A DNA stretch of 64,000 nt from Pseudogymnoascus destructans (GCF_001641265.1 NW_020167527.1:310001-374000), one strand, 5' to 3'; positions 1 to 11,809 are shown, numbered from the stretch's first letter. Notes: generated by a model from the sequence alone, not told the origin. Numbers and translations: made by a program.

Positions 1-154
1 TTACGAGGAGGGACTATATGGGGAAGCTCTTTAGCTATTATATATCGTAAAAGCTACAAAATCTGCAATACCCCATCCAGTTCTGTCTTTATAATGGCAG
101 TAGCTCCTCCGTGTGTGTAAAAGCCAATCCCCTCCTGAAACCACATGGCATTGA

Positions 155-1075
155 TCAATCACAGGGAAATGCTGAAGCAAGTTTCCCGACTGCTTTTCCT
201 TGTTTCGCCGCAACGTCTGCCCATGTCAACCTTCCCTGGTCATCCGTTGCATCGTCAAATAGTGCACTAGAAGCTTCATCGTCGCCGCTTTGGAAGTCTT
301 GCATCTGGAGACCGGTCAACAGAGTGGCGGCCCTGGCTTCTCCTTCACGCTTTCCACCTTCCAGTATGCCCTCCAGACTCCAAACATTCTGACTCCACTC
401 CTGTTCCTTAGTTTGAGTTGACAACATGTGTGAGCCGAGCTCCAGGCCCAAATGATCGACCGCAGCAAGAAGCTGATGGCCATTTTCCGTGATTGACGTG
501 CTTGCACCCTTCAGAGAGATCAGACGACCATGGCGGGTTCCCCCTATACAGAGGATGTCGCTCATAACCATCTGGTGCGATTCAACGAAAAAATATGAAA
601 ATTGGGCCTCCAAGCTCAAACTAAAAGACTCGGTCAACTTAGAAACGAAACATCCAGGATATCATCACGTACGATTGGTGAGCAATTGCCCCAAGATTTC
701 CCGTAATTTCAGCCTGGCCATCCACTATGTGCTTGATGTCTTCCAAATACTTGACGCCTTTCTTCATCCCTTTATTCTTCTTGCTTGTCTTCAAAGCCTC
801 GATGGAGCGTCTGGAATAGGGTCAGCGCAAACCTTCACCCATCCAACTAATACTTAGGAAATAACGTACTGGTTATCTGTCTTGCCTTCTTCTTCATATG
901 AGGATGCAAATTTGACTTGGTTTGATTTCACAGCTTTGTCTTTCTTCCTTTCGCGATCCCGTTGTGCATGGGGTTGCTTCACAAAGAGCCCGCCTGTGTC
1001 GCGCTCAATCTCAATCTCAACATCTTCATAACTGTCCACCTCCAGAGCCTTGAAACTTGTAGGGTATGCACTCAT
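155..1075 (-). CDS. Unrecognised conserved-looking protein, 269 aa, three exons
   Basis: CDS read as exons 1075-870, 810-673 and 620-155. Both introns have GTACGT donors and YAG acceptors (the first with a CTGAC branch site), and the frame closes across all three exons. The N-terminal third is highly charged (an acidic patch of D/E, then a KRK-rich stretch around residues 40-60). A Lys-rich segment follows (SKKNKGMKKG), then a helical middle and an acidic C-terminal tail ending near DDATDDQGRLTWADVAAKQG. I see no signal peptide, membrane segment or motif of a family I know. A nuclear or nucleolar role would fit the charge pattern, but that is only a guess. The gene is tandem with RPS10 upstream, about 0.9 kb away. 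The exon structure is well supported; the function is unknown. Confidence 0.6.
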
Positions 1076-2009
1076 TTGCCGCTTGGCTGCTCCCTGTTTT
1101 CCATGGCTGTCTACGCGGTATCAGCTCTTGGTTTGCCCGCCCTGGGTTATCACCTTTCAGACGAATTTGATCCGAAGTTGAAGATACACACCTTCCGGCT
1201 TTCGTCTTCTGCTCATCTTCCTATCCTGGATGGAGAGTAGGACTGGCCAGCAATAAGACCTTGGTGGATGGGCAGTTTGGACAGTTATGGGTCGCTCGTT
1301 GAAATATAGTATCGAATTTAAAACATCAGAAGTTGGGTTTGGGGTGCCAAAGCCTTGGGCAAACTTCATCCCCTTGGTCCAACCTATATAGTACCTTTGT
1401 GCTTTATTTGCGACTAATCTCCTTCTCTCCGTTAACAAACAGTGGTTGTAATGAATGAATGGGAGGGATTACACGTTGACAGAAATGAAGGCACAATTAG
1501 GCGAATGGAGACCAGTCAAACTTACAACATACAGACAGCATTGCAATCCCAATTTAGGAACCACACAGTAGCCTGACAATAAGAAACTTAAAATAATTAC
1601 GGATATTTGAGGACATTATAGAATAAAAACGGAAATAAAAAGGTGATGCACAAACGCTTAAGTGAAAGTTGAATATCTTCCTTCACTATGTCTGGATTGG
1701 CAACGGAAACGTTGTTTAGTCTTTAAAAAACATTAAAAGGAGGAAGTCAACTCAAATGGGCATATCGGGGCATGTTCTCGAAGCAGAAATGATGAATTAA
1801 TAGGCATTCACTCGTAGCTAAAAAGGCATTCAATGGATGAAGCTCATTGTGCTATCTGACGGCTGTGAAGTGTCAACTTCCTGCTCCGACCTATTCATGT
1901 CCCCGGCGATTTCTATCACTCGACCAAACGCGCTACTGTTCAGCCCAACCTTTTTGAATAAAAACATATGGAGCCGTATCCGATGCAAAGAGCAGAGGTA
2001 AGCGCATAT
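1076..2009. other. Intergenic region between the unrecognised gene and RPS10
   Basis: It should hold the promoter of the minus-strand gene ending at 155 and the 3' UTR of RPS10. An ORF at 1157-1438 on the minus strand has no recognisable composition or partner exon, and I take it as chance. AT-rich stretches occur around 1,560-1,740. I see no RNA gene or repeat. Confidence 0.5.
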
Positions 2010-2654
2010 TTAAGATGCTGGGGCAGCACCGCCGCGTCCACGTCCGAAACCACCACGGCTATAAATATGTAAGTCAACTTATCTCTTAACCAGGGACTTG
2101 AATAACTTACAACGAAGGGGCGAACTCTCCTGGGGCACCACCCTCCTTGCCCTCTCCGGCATCACGGCGACGGTAACCACCCTCGCGATCGCCGCCCTCA
2201 CGGCCACCACGACCACCACGTCCTCCAAATGGCTTGCGCTCTGGGCGGTCACCCTCACCACCCATCATTCCGCGGGGAGGTGCGTGCGAGCGCTGCTGCT
2301 TGATGTGGGTAGCAGGAACGATCTCAGCTGGGAGATGGAGCCACTCGCGGAGGTAGTCGAGACCCTCGGGGGTCAGGGTGTAGTAGTAGTATTGCCACGA
2401 GAACTGGGTCTTGACATATCCGCGGGAGGTGAGGGACTGGCAAGCCTTGACGACGTACAAGTTCTTTGTGTCGATGTCGTTGTGCTTTGGCAAGTTGTAG
2501 TCCTTCTTGGCGACGAGGACACCCTCACGGAAGAGGTACTCGTGGATCTTCTTGCGGTCGGCCTTGGGGATGAGCCTGCCAGGAAAGTTGCGTTAGTATT
2601 GCCATCGCACACAATCTCTCCCGATACGCCTTAGTATAGAAGGTGTACATACAT
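2010..2654 (-). CDS. RPS10: 40S ribosomal protein eS10
   Basis: Small-subunit ribosomal protein eS10, 171 aa, of the 40S head/beak. Exons are 2654-2653, 2575-2111 and 2058-2010. The first coding exon holds only the AT of the start codon: the donor GTATGT begins at its G, and the acceptor CAG at 2576-2578 supplies the G, giving [11 protein letters not shown] second intron (2059-2110) precedes the last codons, which encode the usual Gly/Arg tail ending [14 protein letters not shown]. The winged-helix core is intact ([32 protein letters not shown]), followed by the [12 protein letters not shown] RGG tail that is methylated in family members. The length is typical. Frame and family match make this near certain; the opposite-strand ORF over it is a shadow. 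Confidence 0.96.
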
Positions 2655-2999
2655 TTCGGCGGTTTTGAGTCGTTGACGAAGGAGGCTGGTGGTTGAAGCT
2701 CGACTTAGACAAAGCAATACCGAAAGTTCGCGATTGGGGTTTGGAGCCCTGACGGGAAATTTCTCGCTTACTATTTTCGCTTAGATAGCGCCTATGGTGA
2801 GAACCCCCCATGCAGGCATAAATGCGCTAGCTGGTGCATGTGGCTAGTGGCTTTCTTATGTACGGAGAACGATGTACCTTGTGGGTCCTTATCGCCATAG
2901 AGCCGCTCAGCCTCAAGGTAAATCGCCAGACGGGCTTTCATAGGCATAATAAACTCAGAAATATAACACACACAACCGCACTGGGCGATCTTCTACACC

Positions 3000-4046
3000 A
3001 TGGCTCCGACGACTATCAACGTACTCCTTACCTCATTCCCAGGCCTCAACCTCCCCAAAACTCTTGTCCTCCCGATTCCATCAACTGCATCAGTGGCGGA
3101 GCTTTGCTATCAGCTTGCTGAACGCATCCCTCCTTTCAATGACCGACTTATTCTCACCACCTCCTCAAACAAGCAGCTTGAACTGAATTCCAGCGAACAA
3201 ATATCAAGTCTCGTTTCCTCCGATAGCGATGCATTCGTATCCTTGCGCCTCTCCGCGCGTCTCTGTGGTGGCAAGGGTGGCTTTGGTTCCCAGCTTCGCG
3301 CAGCTGGCGGGCGCATGTCATCAAAGAAGAAGAGAAACCAGGGTGAAAACAACGGGTCAAGTCGCAACTTGGATGGCCGAAGGCTTCGGACGGTTACAGA
3401 GGCGAAGGCTCTAGCGGAGTATTTGGCGATAAAGCCGGATATGGAGAAGAAGGAGAAGGAACAACGCCGCAAACGCTGGGAACAAGTGGTGGAACTTGCG
3501 GAGAAGAGGGAGGAAGAAATTAAATCTGGATCCAAGGGGAAGCTTGACGGCAAGTGGGTGGAGGACAAGGAAGAGGCCGGAGAACGAACGAGAGAGGCAG
3601 TTCAGGCGGCCATAAGATCGGGCGACTACAGAGACAACCTCTCGAGCCGTCCTAAGTTGACAGCCAGCAGCTCATCTTCCGACGACAATATGGAGAGTGG
3701 AAGTTCGTTGGCGACTGACGTTGATTCAAAGATGTCTACACCACCATCAGGGTCAGATCAACGTAAACAGTTTTCAGTGTCATTTTTGGGGTTTGACGAG
3801 GACGATGACTTTATGAGCGACGATGAAAGTGAAGATATGGAAAATGAGGACAGGGAAAAAGTGCCAAAGGATGATGAGATGGAGCTGAGTCTTGAGGAAC
3901 CACCAAAGGGCGAGGAGACGGACCTGGTCCCTGAGGTTCCAACCTCAATCCCCAAACCAAAGAAAGGGAAGGGCAAGGTGAAGTCAAAGTTAGACACAAC
4001 AGAAACTGTGACGAAAACAAGAAGCAGTGCGAGGCGGAAGGCTTAA
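3000..4046 (+). CDS. SDE2: Sde2-type ubiquitin-fold splicing/genome-stability protein
   Basis: Single-exon gene of 348 aa. Residues 1 to about 85 form the Sde2 N-terminal ubiquitin-like fold, ending in the processing signal LCGGKGGFGS (about residues 88-97). In the family, ubiquitin proteases cut after GG to release the Lys-starting C-terminal chain, which joins spliceosomes to promote excision of selected introns and supports telomeric silencing and replication-stress tolerance. The conserved segment after the cut (FGSQLRAAGGRMSSKKKRN) is present, then a coiled, Lys/Glu-rich helix (about 130-220). The acidic, Ser-rich tail ends in a basic KGKGKVKSK stretch, probably nuclear targeting. The ATG at 3000 begins MAPTTINVLL, the expected start of the ubiquitin fold. 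It is convergent with COX12. Confidence 0.93.
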   Translation: MAPTTINVLLTSFPGLNLPKTLVLPIPSTASVAELCYQLAERIPPFNDRLILTTSSNKQLELNSSEQISSLVSSDSDAFVSLRLSARLCGGKGGFGSQLRAAGGRMSSKKKRNQGENNGSSRNLDGRRLRTVTEAKALAEYLAIKPDMEKKEKEQRRKRWEQVVELAEKREEEIKSGSKGKLDGKWVEDKEEAGERTREAVQAAIRSGDYRDNLSSRPKLTASSSSSDDNMESGSSLATDVDSKMSTPPSGSDQRKQFSVSFLGFDEDDDFMSDDESEDMENEDREKVPKDDEMELSLEEPPKGEETDLVPEVPTSIPKPKKGKGKVKSKLDTTETVTKTRSSARRKA

Positions 4047-4723
4047 TGTGTTTACGAGTATGTTTACAAGTCGTGCGGAAATGGAGTTAAGCCGTGTATA
4101 AATAGGTTAGAATGCCACTTTTAAGTTCAGCCTGCATTCCGTCAATTGAGCGGAGATGTCTCCTGTGTGATTCTGCCATCCACACCAGACGTAATAATAG
4201 CCTATGGCGGAAGTCACCGGGAAGCCCGTTGCCAACAATATAGTCTGGCTTCCTGTTGCCTGCAAGCCATGCCATGAACATCAACCGGAATCTGGGATTC
4301 AGGTGGCAACTGCGTTCTCGAACTATAAATTTAATGCAACAGAGTGCTCTTCGCCTCTACGGTCCGACTATACTGGACTCCCAGATGCAGACAAAGTAAT
4401 ATACGTAGATATTATATATGCAACACTTCTCCAGGCACTGTGATAGAACAAGAACTGCGTTTGATGTCCAGGTTTAAGCTCATACATTTATATCGCATAT
4501 ATAGCTGTAGCAAACATATCAATGAAGCAACCGGTGATAATAACAGGCGTAGCCAATGAATTTGTTCTACCGACTTCTACTCTACAATGTCCATCCTTCG
4601 TTTCCTGTTTGAGAGCCAACCAACATCATGACCTCCGCCAAACCTGTTCATGATGCACTAATCCAAACGGGCTGGGAAGGTGTTGTTTTCTAATATATAT
4701 TGTCAGCTACAATCCATCGACAC
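4047..4723. other. Intergenic region between convergent SDE2 and COX12
   Basis: This 677-bp stretch should contain the two 3' UTRs. AT-rich poly(A)-type tracts lie around 4,330-4,520 and 4,690-4,705. Short ORFs on both strands have no known similarity, and I find no RNA gene or repeat. Confidence 0.5.
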
Positions 4724-5177
4724 TTATCGGGGCTCCATACCGCGCTGATCGTCCCAGCGTTCAACCCAGCCACTTGGGCACAATGATCGGTATGCCAAAA
4801 AGAACTATGCTGTCAGCAAAAGTCGCCCTGCGGTCTCTCCGAGAGGAATTGGCATACCTGGCGGCAAGGAGCGAAGTCCTCTCCCTTAGCAATGATGCAC
4901 TTGTGGTAGTCGACATAGTTTTGCCAGCAATGTTTCGTTTGGTTCTGGTTTGGGAAGCGCGCATCGAACCCTGTCAGAGAGGTGAGTTCAAGCCCAGGCA
5001 TCACTCGTGCCAATTAAGGCAACCTGAGTAGAGGAAGGCATACCAGCTATATATCAATCAGCATGCGCTCCCAATTCAAGGAACAACTCATCAAGCGGGT
5101 GCCCGCGGAAAAACTTGGGGCGCGAACTTACCAGTCACAAACTTGAAGGGCTTGGTCTCTCTGTCGTCGTCAGACAT
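4724..5177 (-). CDS. COX12: Cytochrome c oxidase subunit 12 (VIb)
   Basis: Intermembrane-space subunit of complex IV, 79 aa, imported by the Mia40 disulfide relay. Exons are 5177-5132, 4970-4858 and 4804-4724, and the frame closes exactly. The protein begins [26 protein letters not shown]. It carries the diagnostic CHCH pair: CX9C in [12 protein letters not shown] and CX10C in [13 protein letters not shown], then the conserved WVERWDDQR end. The first intron is 161 bp and the second 53 bp, with a CTGACAGCATAG end. The gene is divergent from the complex I-type MLRQ gene 245 bp away, so two respiratory genes share a promoter region. Confidence 0.96.
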
Positions 5178-5422
5178 GTTTGCGAAGTCCGTATGGAATG
5201 ATAGTTAAGTGATGAGGTAGTGCCTGCAAGTCAATTGCTGAATTCTGTTTTAGCAAGTCGGCGAGGACTGGAGTACGTCGGCACCTTCAGATTCAGACGA
5301 GCTCGGCTAGCCAATTATGTTAGCGCGTAAATGGAGCTTCCGATATCTCGCTCAGACCACAGACAGAACTTCCAGAACAACATCACGAAGAACAGGAATT
5401 GCAACTGTCCACCACAGTCACG

Positions 5423-5897
5423 ATGCGGTCGTCTACCCCTCTCAACATGTTTCAGCCGACAAGGCGAATGATGGTCCCTGTCCCTGTATGGCTCACCACA
5501 CCACCCTCAATTGCCACTTCTAGGTGCACATGCTAACAGACTCCGAACAGAAGGAAGACCAAAGCGGTAAGGCAATCCGATAGACTCTAGACATGCAACT
5601 ATATCTATTGCCCCCCCAATCTGGATGCCACTTTCTTGAAAGATTGTCGAGACTGATTCTAGATATCACAGCACATACCATCTCCCAGCGTCTCCGCCAG
5701 TGGAGAAGAATTCCTCCGGAGTTGGTCCCATTGGGTAGGTTAAGAATCATCCGCAATGCCAAAAGGTCAATAACTAAGTACTATAACCTGTAGGAATCGT
5801 CGTGGGCGTTGCTGTGGCCTTTGGTGCCTATTCGTTGGGCACCAAGTTGATGGACAAGCAGATGCGTCTGTCCCGCCAAAACAGGGGCCACGATTAG
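5423..5897 (+). CDS. NDUFA4/MLRQ-like small respiratory subunit
   Basis: Four-exon gene of 81 aa: exons 5423-5485, 5551-5566, 5672-5734 and 5794-5897, with introns using GTATGG, GTAAGG and GTAGGT donors. The second exon is only 16 nt. The protein begins MRSSTPLNMFQPTRRMM, then HTISQRLRQWRRIPPELVPLG, and a membrane segment IVVGVAVAFGAYSLGTKLM followed by a basic tail. That layout (IPxELxPLG immediately before one helix) is the MLRQ/B9 family, originally assigned to complex I and in animals shown to belong to complex IV. The MRSSTPL..PTRRMM leader looks like a mitochondrial targeting or membrane-proximal segment. The start and the tiny exon are my model; the C-terminal half is secure. It is divergent from COX12. 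Confidence 0.8.
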
Positions 5898-6265
5898 ATC
5901 CCAGAACTGGAAAGGGTGGAATGGGGGACTAGGGATGGGCTTGTGGATCGTGGAGAGAACCCAATGTTGATACAATGTTAAAATGACGTGATCAGAAAGG
6001 TGGCGTCCCAATGTCAAACCTCTAGGGACTTTGTATATCAAATGGCATTTATTTCTAGTATGGCTGCTCAAGCAGTGATTGCTACCAGAACTTCATGAAT
6101 TGAGATCCCCTCTTATCGAAAGACAAAGCATTGTCTGCAATTATACTCATGCAGACCGTCGATCAGAAACCATTGCAAGCCCTCTATTAACGCCGTTTTA
6201 TGCCACCCCTCGGCGCCATGCTATACCACTTCCAAATTACTCGTCCTTTCCAGTGCCGTCACAAG
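5898..6265. other. Intergenic region between convergent genes
   Basis: This 368-bp stretch lies between the stop of the MLRQ-like gene and the stop of the RRM gene. It should hold two 3' UTRs. No other structure was noticed. Confidence 0.5.
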
Positions 6266-6795
6266 TCATCTAGCTTTAGGCCCCGCAACGTCTAATCCTT
6301 CAAGCCCCTGCATGGGATCATCTGGCCTTTCTTCCGTGCCATGTCCATGGTCTGTTGTGAGCCTATCCTCTTCATCGACTGCATTCTCTGCCAACCATCC
6401 TTCCTTTGTGCCCAGCCAAGTCAGTAAAAAACACCGCATATATGCAACAAGGAGAGTGTATTAAGGATATTTACCTGTTCCCACACTGCAGTCTTGCTCC
6501 CTAGGCCTTCATTTGCATTCTTTTGAGGCTTAGCTGCCGAGACTTTAATGACTCGCCCAAATAGCTCGGCCTGGTCCATATTATCGATAGCTTCCAGTGC
6601 ATCTGAAGGATCCTCAAATTCTACATAACCAAAGCCCCGGTGGAGGTCTGTTGATAAAGGAGCTTCTGGCTTTGGAAGTGAAACGCCGACTATCTCTCCG
6701 AATGGGATGAAGGCTGCATGAAGGCTCGCGGCGTCCACTACCGGCGCAAGGCCACCAACGTAAACCGTTCCCTTCAACCGTGCTTGCTCCGTCAT
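6266..6795 (-). CDS. Single-RRM protein like the RRM of cyclophilin-33 (PPIE)
   Basis: Exons 6795-6475 and 6403-6266 give 152 aa. Residues 8-90 form one RNA-recognition motif with RNP2 VYVGGL and RNP1 RGFGYVEF. The run LHAAFIPFGEI and the later IDNMDQAELFGRVIKV closely follow the RRM of the nuclear cyclophilin PPIE/Cyp33, but no cyclophilin domain is present. The C-terminal exon is acidic and ends DPMQGLEGLDVAGPKAR. A spliceosome-associated role is likely from family knowledge; the sequence itself shows only an RNA-binding fold. It is divergent from SEC31 with 370 bp between starts, and that spacer contains a palindromic CACGTG at about 6,896. Confidence 0.88.
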
Positions 6796-7165
6796 TTCAG
6801 AGGTAGACCGTCTTCGTACAGGTTATATGTGGTTTTGTGTGATTTGGGTGGGAGTGAAGTGAACTGATAAAACGCTCAGCTTCTGAAAGAAGAGTCACGT
6901 GAATTTAACTTCCAAGTCACCGCTATCCATAACCCTTGTATCTTGGCAACCCGAACGTGTCTTTAATTCCACAGTGGCATCCAGGCTTACATCACCTCTT
7001 AACATAGCTGATCCAATCTTTAATGGTGACAGCTTCACCTCTCCAGCCTTCTTCTAACCACTTCAATCGGCATCCACACGACCGAACTTTATACTTCCTT
7101 TACCACCATCATCACTGATCCACACAACCACTTAACTCGGCGACCAAAACAACTTGGACGGCGCT
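6796..7165. promoter_or_regulatory. Shared divergent promoter region of the RRM gene and SEC31
   Basis: A 370-bp spacer between two divergent starts. It holds a CACGTG palindrome near 6,896 (the core site of fungal bHLH factors) and C/T-rich tracts just ahead of SEC31 (about 7,075-7,145), common at fungal transcription starts. Regulatory use is inferred. Confidence 0.4.
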
Positions 7166-10100
7166 ATGGTCCGGTTAAGGGAGATACCCAGAACAGCTGC
7201 TTTCGCGTGGTCGCCTGGCACTGGACTGCCCATACTAGTCACCGGAACCAGGGCAGGTGCTGTGGATGCAGACTTTTCGGACGAGACGAAATTAGAGCTA
7301 TGGGACTTGAACCTGGACAATTTGGAACAGGGGGTTGAACTCCAGCCTATTGCTAGTATCAGCACAGATTCGAGGTGAGGACAAATGCAATCTACTATTA
7401 AATATCCCGGCACAGCTGATTTTCTCGGCTGGCAGGTTCCATGATATCGCCTGGGCACCTCCAAACGAAGACCACCCCAAGGGTATCATTGCGGGGGCAC
7501 TTGATAATGGCTCCTTGGACTTATGGGATGCACAAAAGCTCCTTGAAGGATCAAGCGATGCTTTTATGTCCCGAACGTCAACACATGCTGCCGCGATCAA
7601 GTCTCTTCAATTCAATCCCTTGAAGCCCGATATTTTGGCCACCGCGGGCGCGAAAGGGGAACTATACATTTACGATGTTAATGATATGTCGAACGCTTCC
7701 AAACTTGGCAACCCCCAGGCGCGGTCCGATGATTTGGAATGCATTGCTTGGAATAGAAAAGTCCCCCATATTCTGGCCACTGGTTCAGTCGCTGGGTTTG
7801 TGACAGTGTGGGACTTGAAAACAAAGAAAGCAACTTTAACTCTAAATAATAGCCGCAAAGCTGTGGGAGCTATTGCATGGGATCCGAATAATCCTACGAA
7901 GTTATTAACGGCTACGCCGGACGATTCTACTCCTGTTATCCAACTCTGGGACCTCCGGAACTCGAATGCCCCTGAGAGAACATTACAGGGACATGAGCAA
8001 GGTGTCCTTTCACTTTCGTGGTGCGAACAAGATAGCGATATTTTACTCTCTTCTGGTAAAGATAACAAGACGTTATGTTGGAATCCCCAGACCGGCGAAC
8101 TTCTTGGAGAATTTCCTGAAGCCACAAATTGGACCTTTCAGACGCGATTCAGCCCACACAACCCCAATTTGTCCGCAACAGCATCGTTTGACGGCAGGAT
8201 CTCCATCCAGACCCTGCAAAACACCAACCAGCTTGTCGGCCAAGGGGCAACCAATGGTCTTACAGATGGCGAGGACTTCTTCAACAAGGCGCAAACCCAG
8301 CCGCAAGGATCATCGTTCACTTTAACGAAGGCCCCGAAATGGAGCGAGCGTCCTATAGGTGCTTCGTTCGGATTTGGGGGCAAGCTGGTTATATTCAGCC
8401 AGCAGCCGACGGCGGCAGGGGGGCAGCGTTCCTCGAAAATACAACTATCAAAGTTTTCAGCCGATTCCGGTGTTGCCGCAGCCACAGAGGCATTCGAAAC
8501 ATCTTTGGAGTCCGGCGACATATTAGGAATCTGCAAATCCCATATTGAGTTGGCGAATACAGAAGAGGAAAGTGCTGATTGGGAAGTCATCAAAGCTCTT
8601 GTTGCTGAGAGCCCCCGCAAGAGTGTCACAGAGTATCTTGGATTCTCAGAGACCGAAGATGCGTCGACTGACGTTAAGGATGCCACAACTCTCGATGCCG
8701 ATGCCGCAAAAGACTCTGAAACAACACCAGATTTGACATCTAAGGCCAAAAATAACAGGCTGTCAACGTTTTTCAACGACAGCCCGGATACCGATGATTT
8801 TCTGTCGGATCTGTCGCCAATGAAGACAGCCAAAACCAACAATCCATTTCACTTACTTTCGGATTCAGACTCGCAATCAGACCGCGACATAACAAGAGCA
8901 CTCATGCTTGGCCAGTTCGAGCATGCCATGTCCATATGTCTGAAGGATGATAAAATGGCCGATGCTTTCGTCATTGCCAATTGCGGGGGCAAGGAGCTAC
9001 TGGCTAAGGCTCAAAAAGCGTATCTGGCAAGGGCGGCTAAAGGACCTAAATATTTACGCCTCCTTGCTGCAGTAACCGACAAAAACTTGTGGGATATTGT
9101 GTACAATGCCGACTTTACAAACTGGAAAGATTCGATGGCTACCTTGTGCACATACGCCGATCCAACAGAATTTCCTGATTTGTGCGAGGCTCTAGGTGAC
9201 CGGATACTTGATTCTGGTGGCTCCCGCAGGAACGCCTCGTTTTGCTACTTGGTTGGATCAAAGCTGGATAAAGTCGTTGGTATCTGGATATCTGAACTTC
9301 ATGAGCAAAAACAGGAAGGCTTGCAAAAAGATGGCCATGATACGAATTTCTCCGTACATGCACATCTGTTGCAGAATTTCATTGAGAAAGTTACGGTTTT
9401 CCGCAAGGTAACAAACTTTGCGGATACTGAGCAAGATTCAAGTGATGGGTGGAAGCTCGGGCCCCTGTACGAGAGATATGTGGAATACGCAGATATTCTG
9501 GCGTCTCATGGCTTCCTTGATACAGCAGACAAATATCTCAATCTTCTTCCGGCTCAGTATTTGGCGGGTGATGTTGCGCGGAACCGAGTTAAGCAGGCCT
9601 CGAAGAAGGCAACACTACAGTCTCAACCCCGTCAACAGCAGCCTGAAGTATCGAGAACAGTTCCCAGACCCCAGCAAACTAGCTCGTTTCCTTCTCAGCA
9701 GCGCCCCGTGGAACCCTCTAGGGTAGCAAACCCCTACGCGCCTTCCCCATTGGCACATGCGCCAAATCCATATGCTCCTCCAGCGCCAGCATACGGGTCT
9801 CAACAGGCATATGGTTCAAACCAACCGCAAGGAAATTATGGGTCTCCGTCGATGCCTCCTCCTACATGCTTCTCTCAGGACAACGCGTATGGCCAATTTG
9901 GAGCTCCTCCTAGGAACATAACTCCCTCGCAGCCTCCTCCGTCCAAAGCAAAGGAAATGACCAACTGGAATGATACGCCAATGGTGACAAAGCCATCCAT
10001 ATCTAGAAGAGGAACCCCAGGAACAGCTCCAGCTCCCATCACTTCGCCATTCCCCAATCAGCCAAACCTCGCTTTACCACCATCGGCTCCACCGTTTGGC

Positions 10101-11021
10101 GCGCCGCCAAGGGGCACTCCTACACCTCCCCCGCCACCTCCAAAGAGGTCCATGGCACCCAGAGTAGCATCGCCACTGGGTGCTGGGCATCCTCCGCCGT
10201 TTGGACAGGCTTCTCGGCCATCTCCTAACCTTAATGCCTATGCGCCACCGCATGCACAAGGTGGGCAAGGCTATTCTCAGGCCGCCCCACCGCCAGCGAT
10301 CGCTCGAGGACCGTCGCCATATAATGCTCCGCCGTCAGGCCCACCCCCCACAAACCGCTATGCACCAGCTCCCGCTACTCAGAAGCCTTCTCAACAAGTG
10401 CCAGGCCAGGTCCCACCGCCTCCACAGGCAGGTTTCCGACCTCCACCACCGTCCAACCCATATGCCCCCCAGCAAGTTCCCCAGGCAACTCATAACCAGC
10501 AACAGTTCCAGCATACACAGCCAGGTCCGGCCCAAACAGAGCCACCTCGTGGCACAGTGTCAACTTCGAGGCCCGGCACTGCACAGGGACAGGTGCCCAA
10601 GCCACCTGCTTCCTCATCAAAATACCCAACGGGTGACCGGTCACATATACCTGCGTTCGCTCAGGATATGGTAGGTATATTGAGCAATAATATGCAGCGA
10701 GTCGCTAGCAAAGCACCTCCGAATTTCGCTGCTCAGGTGAAAGATACACAGAAGCGACTAAACATATTGTTTGACAATCTTAATAATGGGGAGCTTGTTA
10801 AGCCAGATACAATCGAAAAACTTGACGAACTAGCCCAGGCTCTTCAAGCAAAGGACTACGATACGGCTTCAAGGATCCAGGTGGATATCCAACGAGAGAA
10901 GCTGGATGAGTGTGGAAACTGGATGGTAAGGACAGCACATCCTGCGTGTCGGCTGCGTTGCTAACTTTATGTCTAGGTTGGTGTTAAGCGTCTGATAAAC
11001 ATGAGTAAAGTAACCCCATAG
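7166..11021 (+). CDS. SEC31: COPII outer-coat subunit Sec31
   Basis: Outer-cage subunit of COPII vesicles leaving the ER, 1247 aa, in exons 7166-7374, 7436-10925 and 10977-11021. It begins [17 protein letters not shown], the usual Sec31 start. The N-terminal third is a WD40 propeller (repeats visible as [30 protein letters not shown]), ending with the propeller-insertion/ACE1 region. About residues 510-770 are the helical solenoid ([32 protein letters not shown]). From about 780 to 1110 it is a Pro/Gln/Ala-rich linker that in the family stimulates Sar1 GTP hydrolysis with Sec23. The last 120 residues are the conserved helical end ([20 protein letters not shown]), finished by the short third exon [13 protein letters not shown]. 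The frame closes over both introns. Confidence 0.97.
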
Positions 11022-11809
11022 ATCATGACTAAAAGGCAGCCAGCCCGCACTTGATTATCAGCGCGATCCATTCTGCTGGTGGAAGTGTGTTTCCGACCAA
11101 GGAAGGATTCAAGCGATTACAATCTATGTGTTTAGCATTATGACGAAACATCCGAAGTAGCATATAGCGTGCTGCTTTTCTGCGTTCGAAAAATCACAAA
11201 GAGTTTGAGAATATTAGTTTTCCGTTGCATAGACAATGTATGCACCACCAACACGATATTGAGTGACAGTATTGCACCCGGGTGGTATTGAAGTCATCGG
11301 TAGCTCTACCTATGACCCAATTGGGTCCATATGCGGCCAAGTATCACGTATAATATGCTTAAATAATTCGAAGCCATCTCATCGATCGAGCTATAGTGAG
11401 CTGATCAATCTACACGACCAACAAATAGTTGAACATAGATATAATACGTAGGCGGGTAAACTGTGGCTAGTCATGGCCCATAGGAAGGCAACCAACTGGC
11501 TGCTCGCAGGGTTATGAAGATAGTACACTTGATAAATCATCCCTTCGTTGTACGTTGGTGGACTGGGTGCGTATAACAAAACAAACATCTGGTTGGTGGT
11601 TGGTTCCGTTTGGAGCTGTCGCGTAGGCTGACAAATGAATATGTAGTCCCCGCCAATATTTACATAAGATCGATGATGGGGTGCCTTGCATAGCCCGGGT
11701 GCTGAAAAGTGCCAGTCCAAGGTCGACCTTGCCAAAATATGAGGTAGTGACGACGTGAAGCTTCCGACTAGTCCCCACCAAACCTCGCGACAAAGTTACA
11801 CGAGTCAAT
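11022..11809. other. Intergenic region, SEC31 3' end and HUL4 promoter
   Basis: 788 bp without a supportable gene. The right side should be the 5' leader and promoter of the HECT gene. Minus-strand ORFs at 11391-11835 have no family resemblance and overlap the HUL4 start, so I leave them out. Confidence 0.5.

Noticed and set aside
2098..2634. 178-aa plus-strand ORF over RPS10
   Set aside because: It is the antisense shadow of eS10; its Val/Leu/Thr-rich composition mirrors the Gly/Arg tail.
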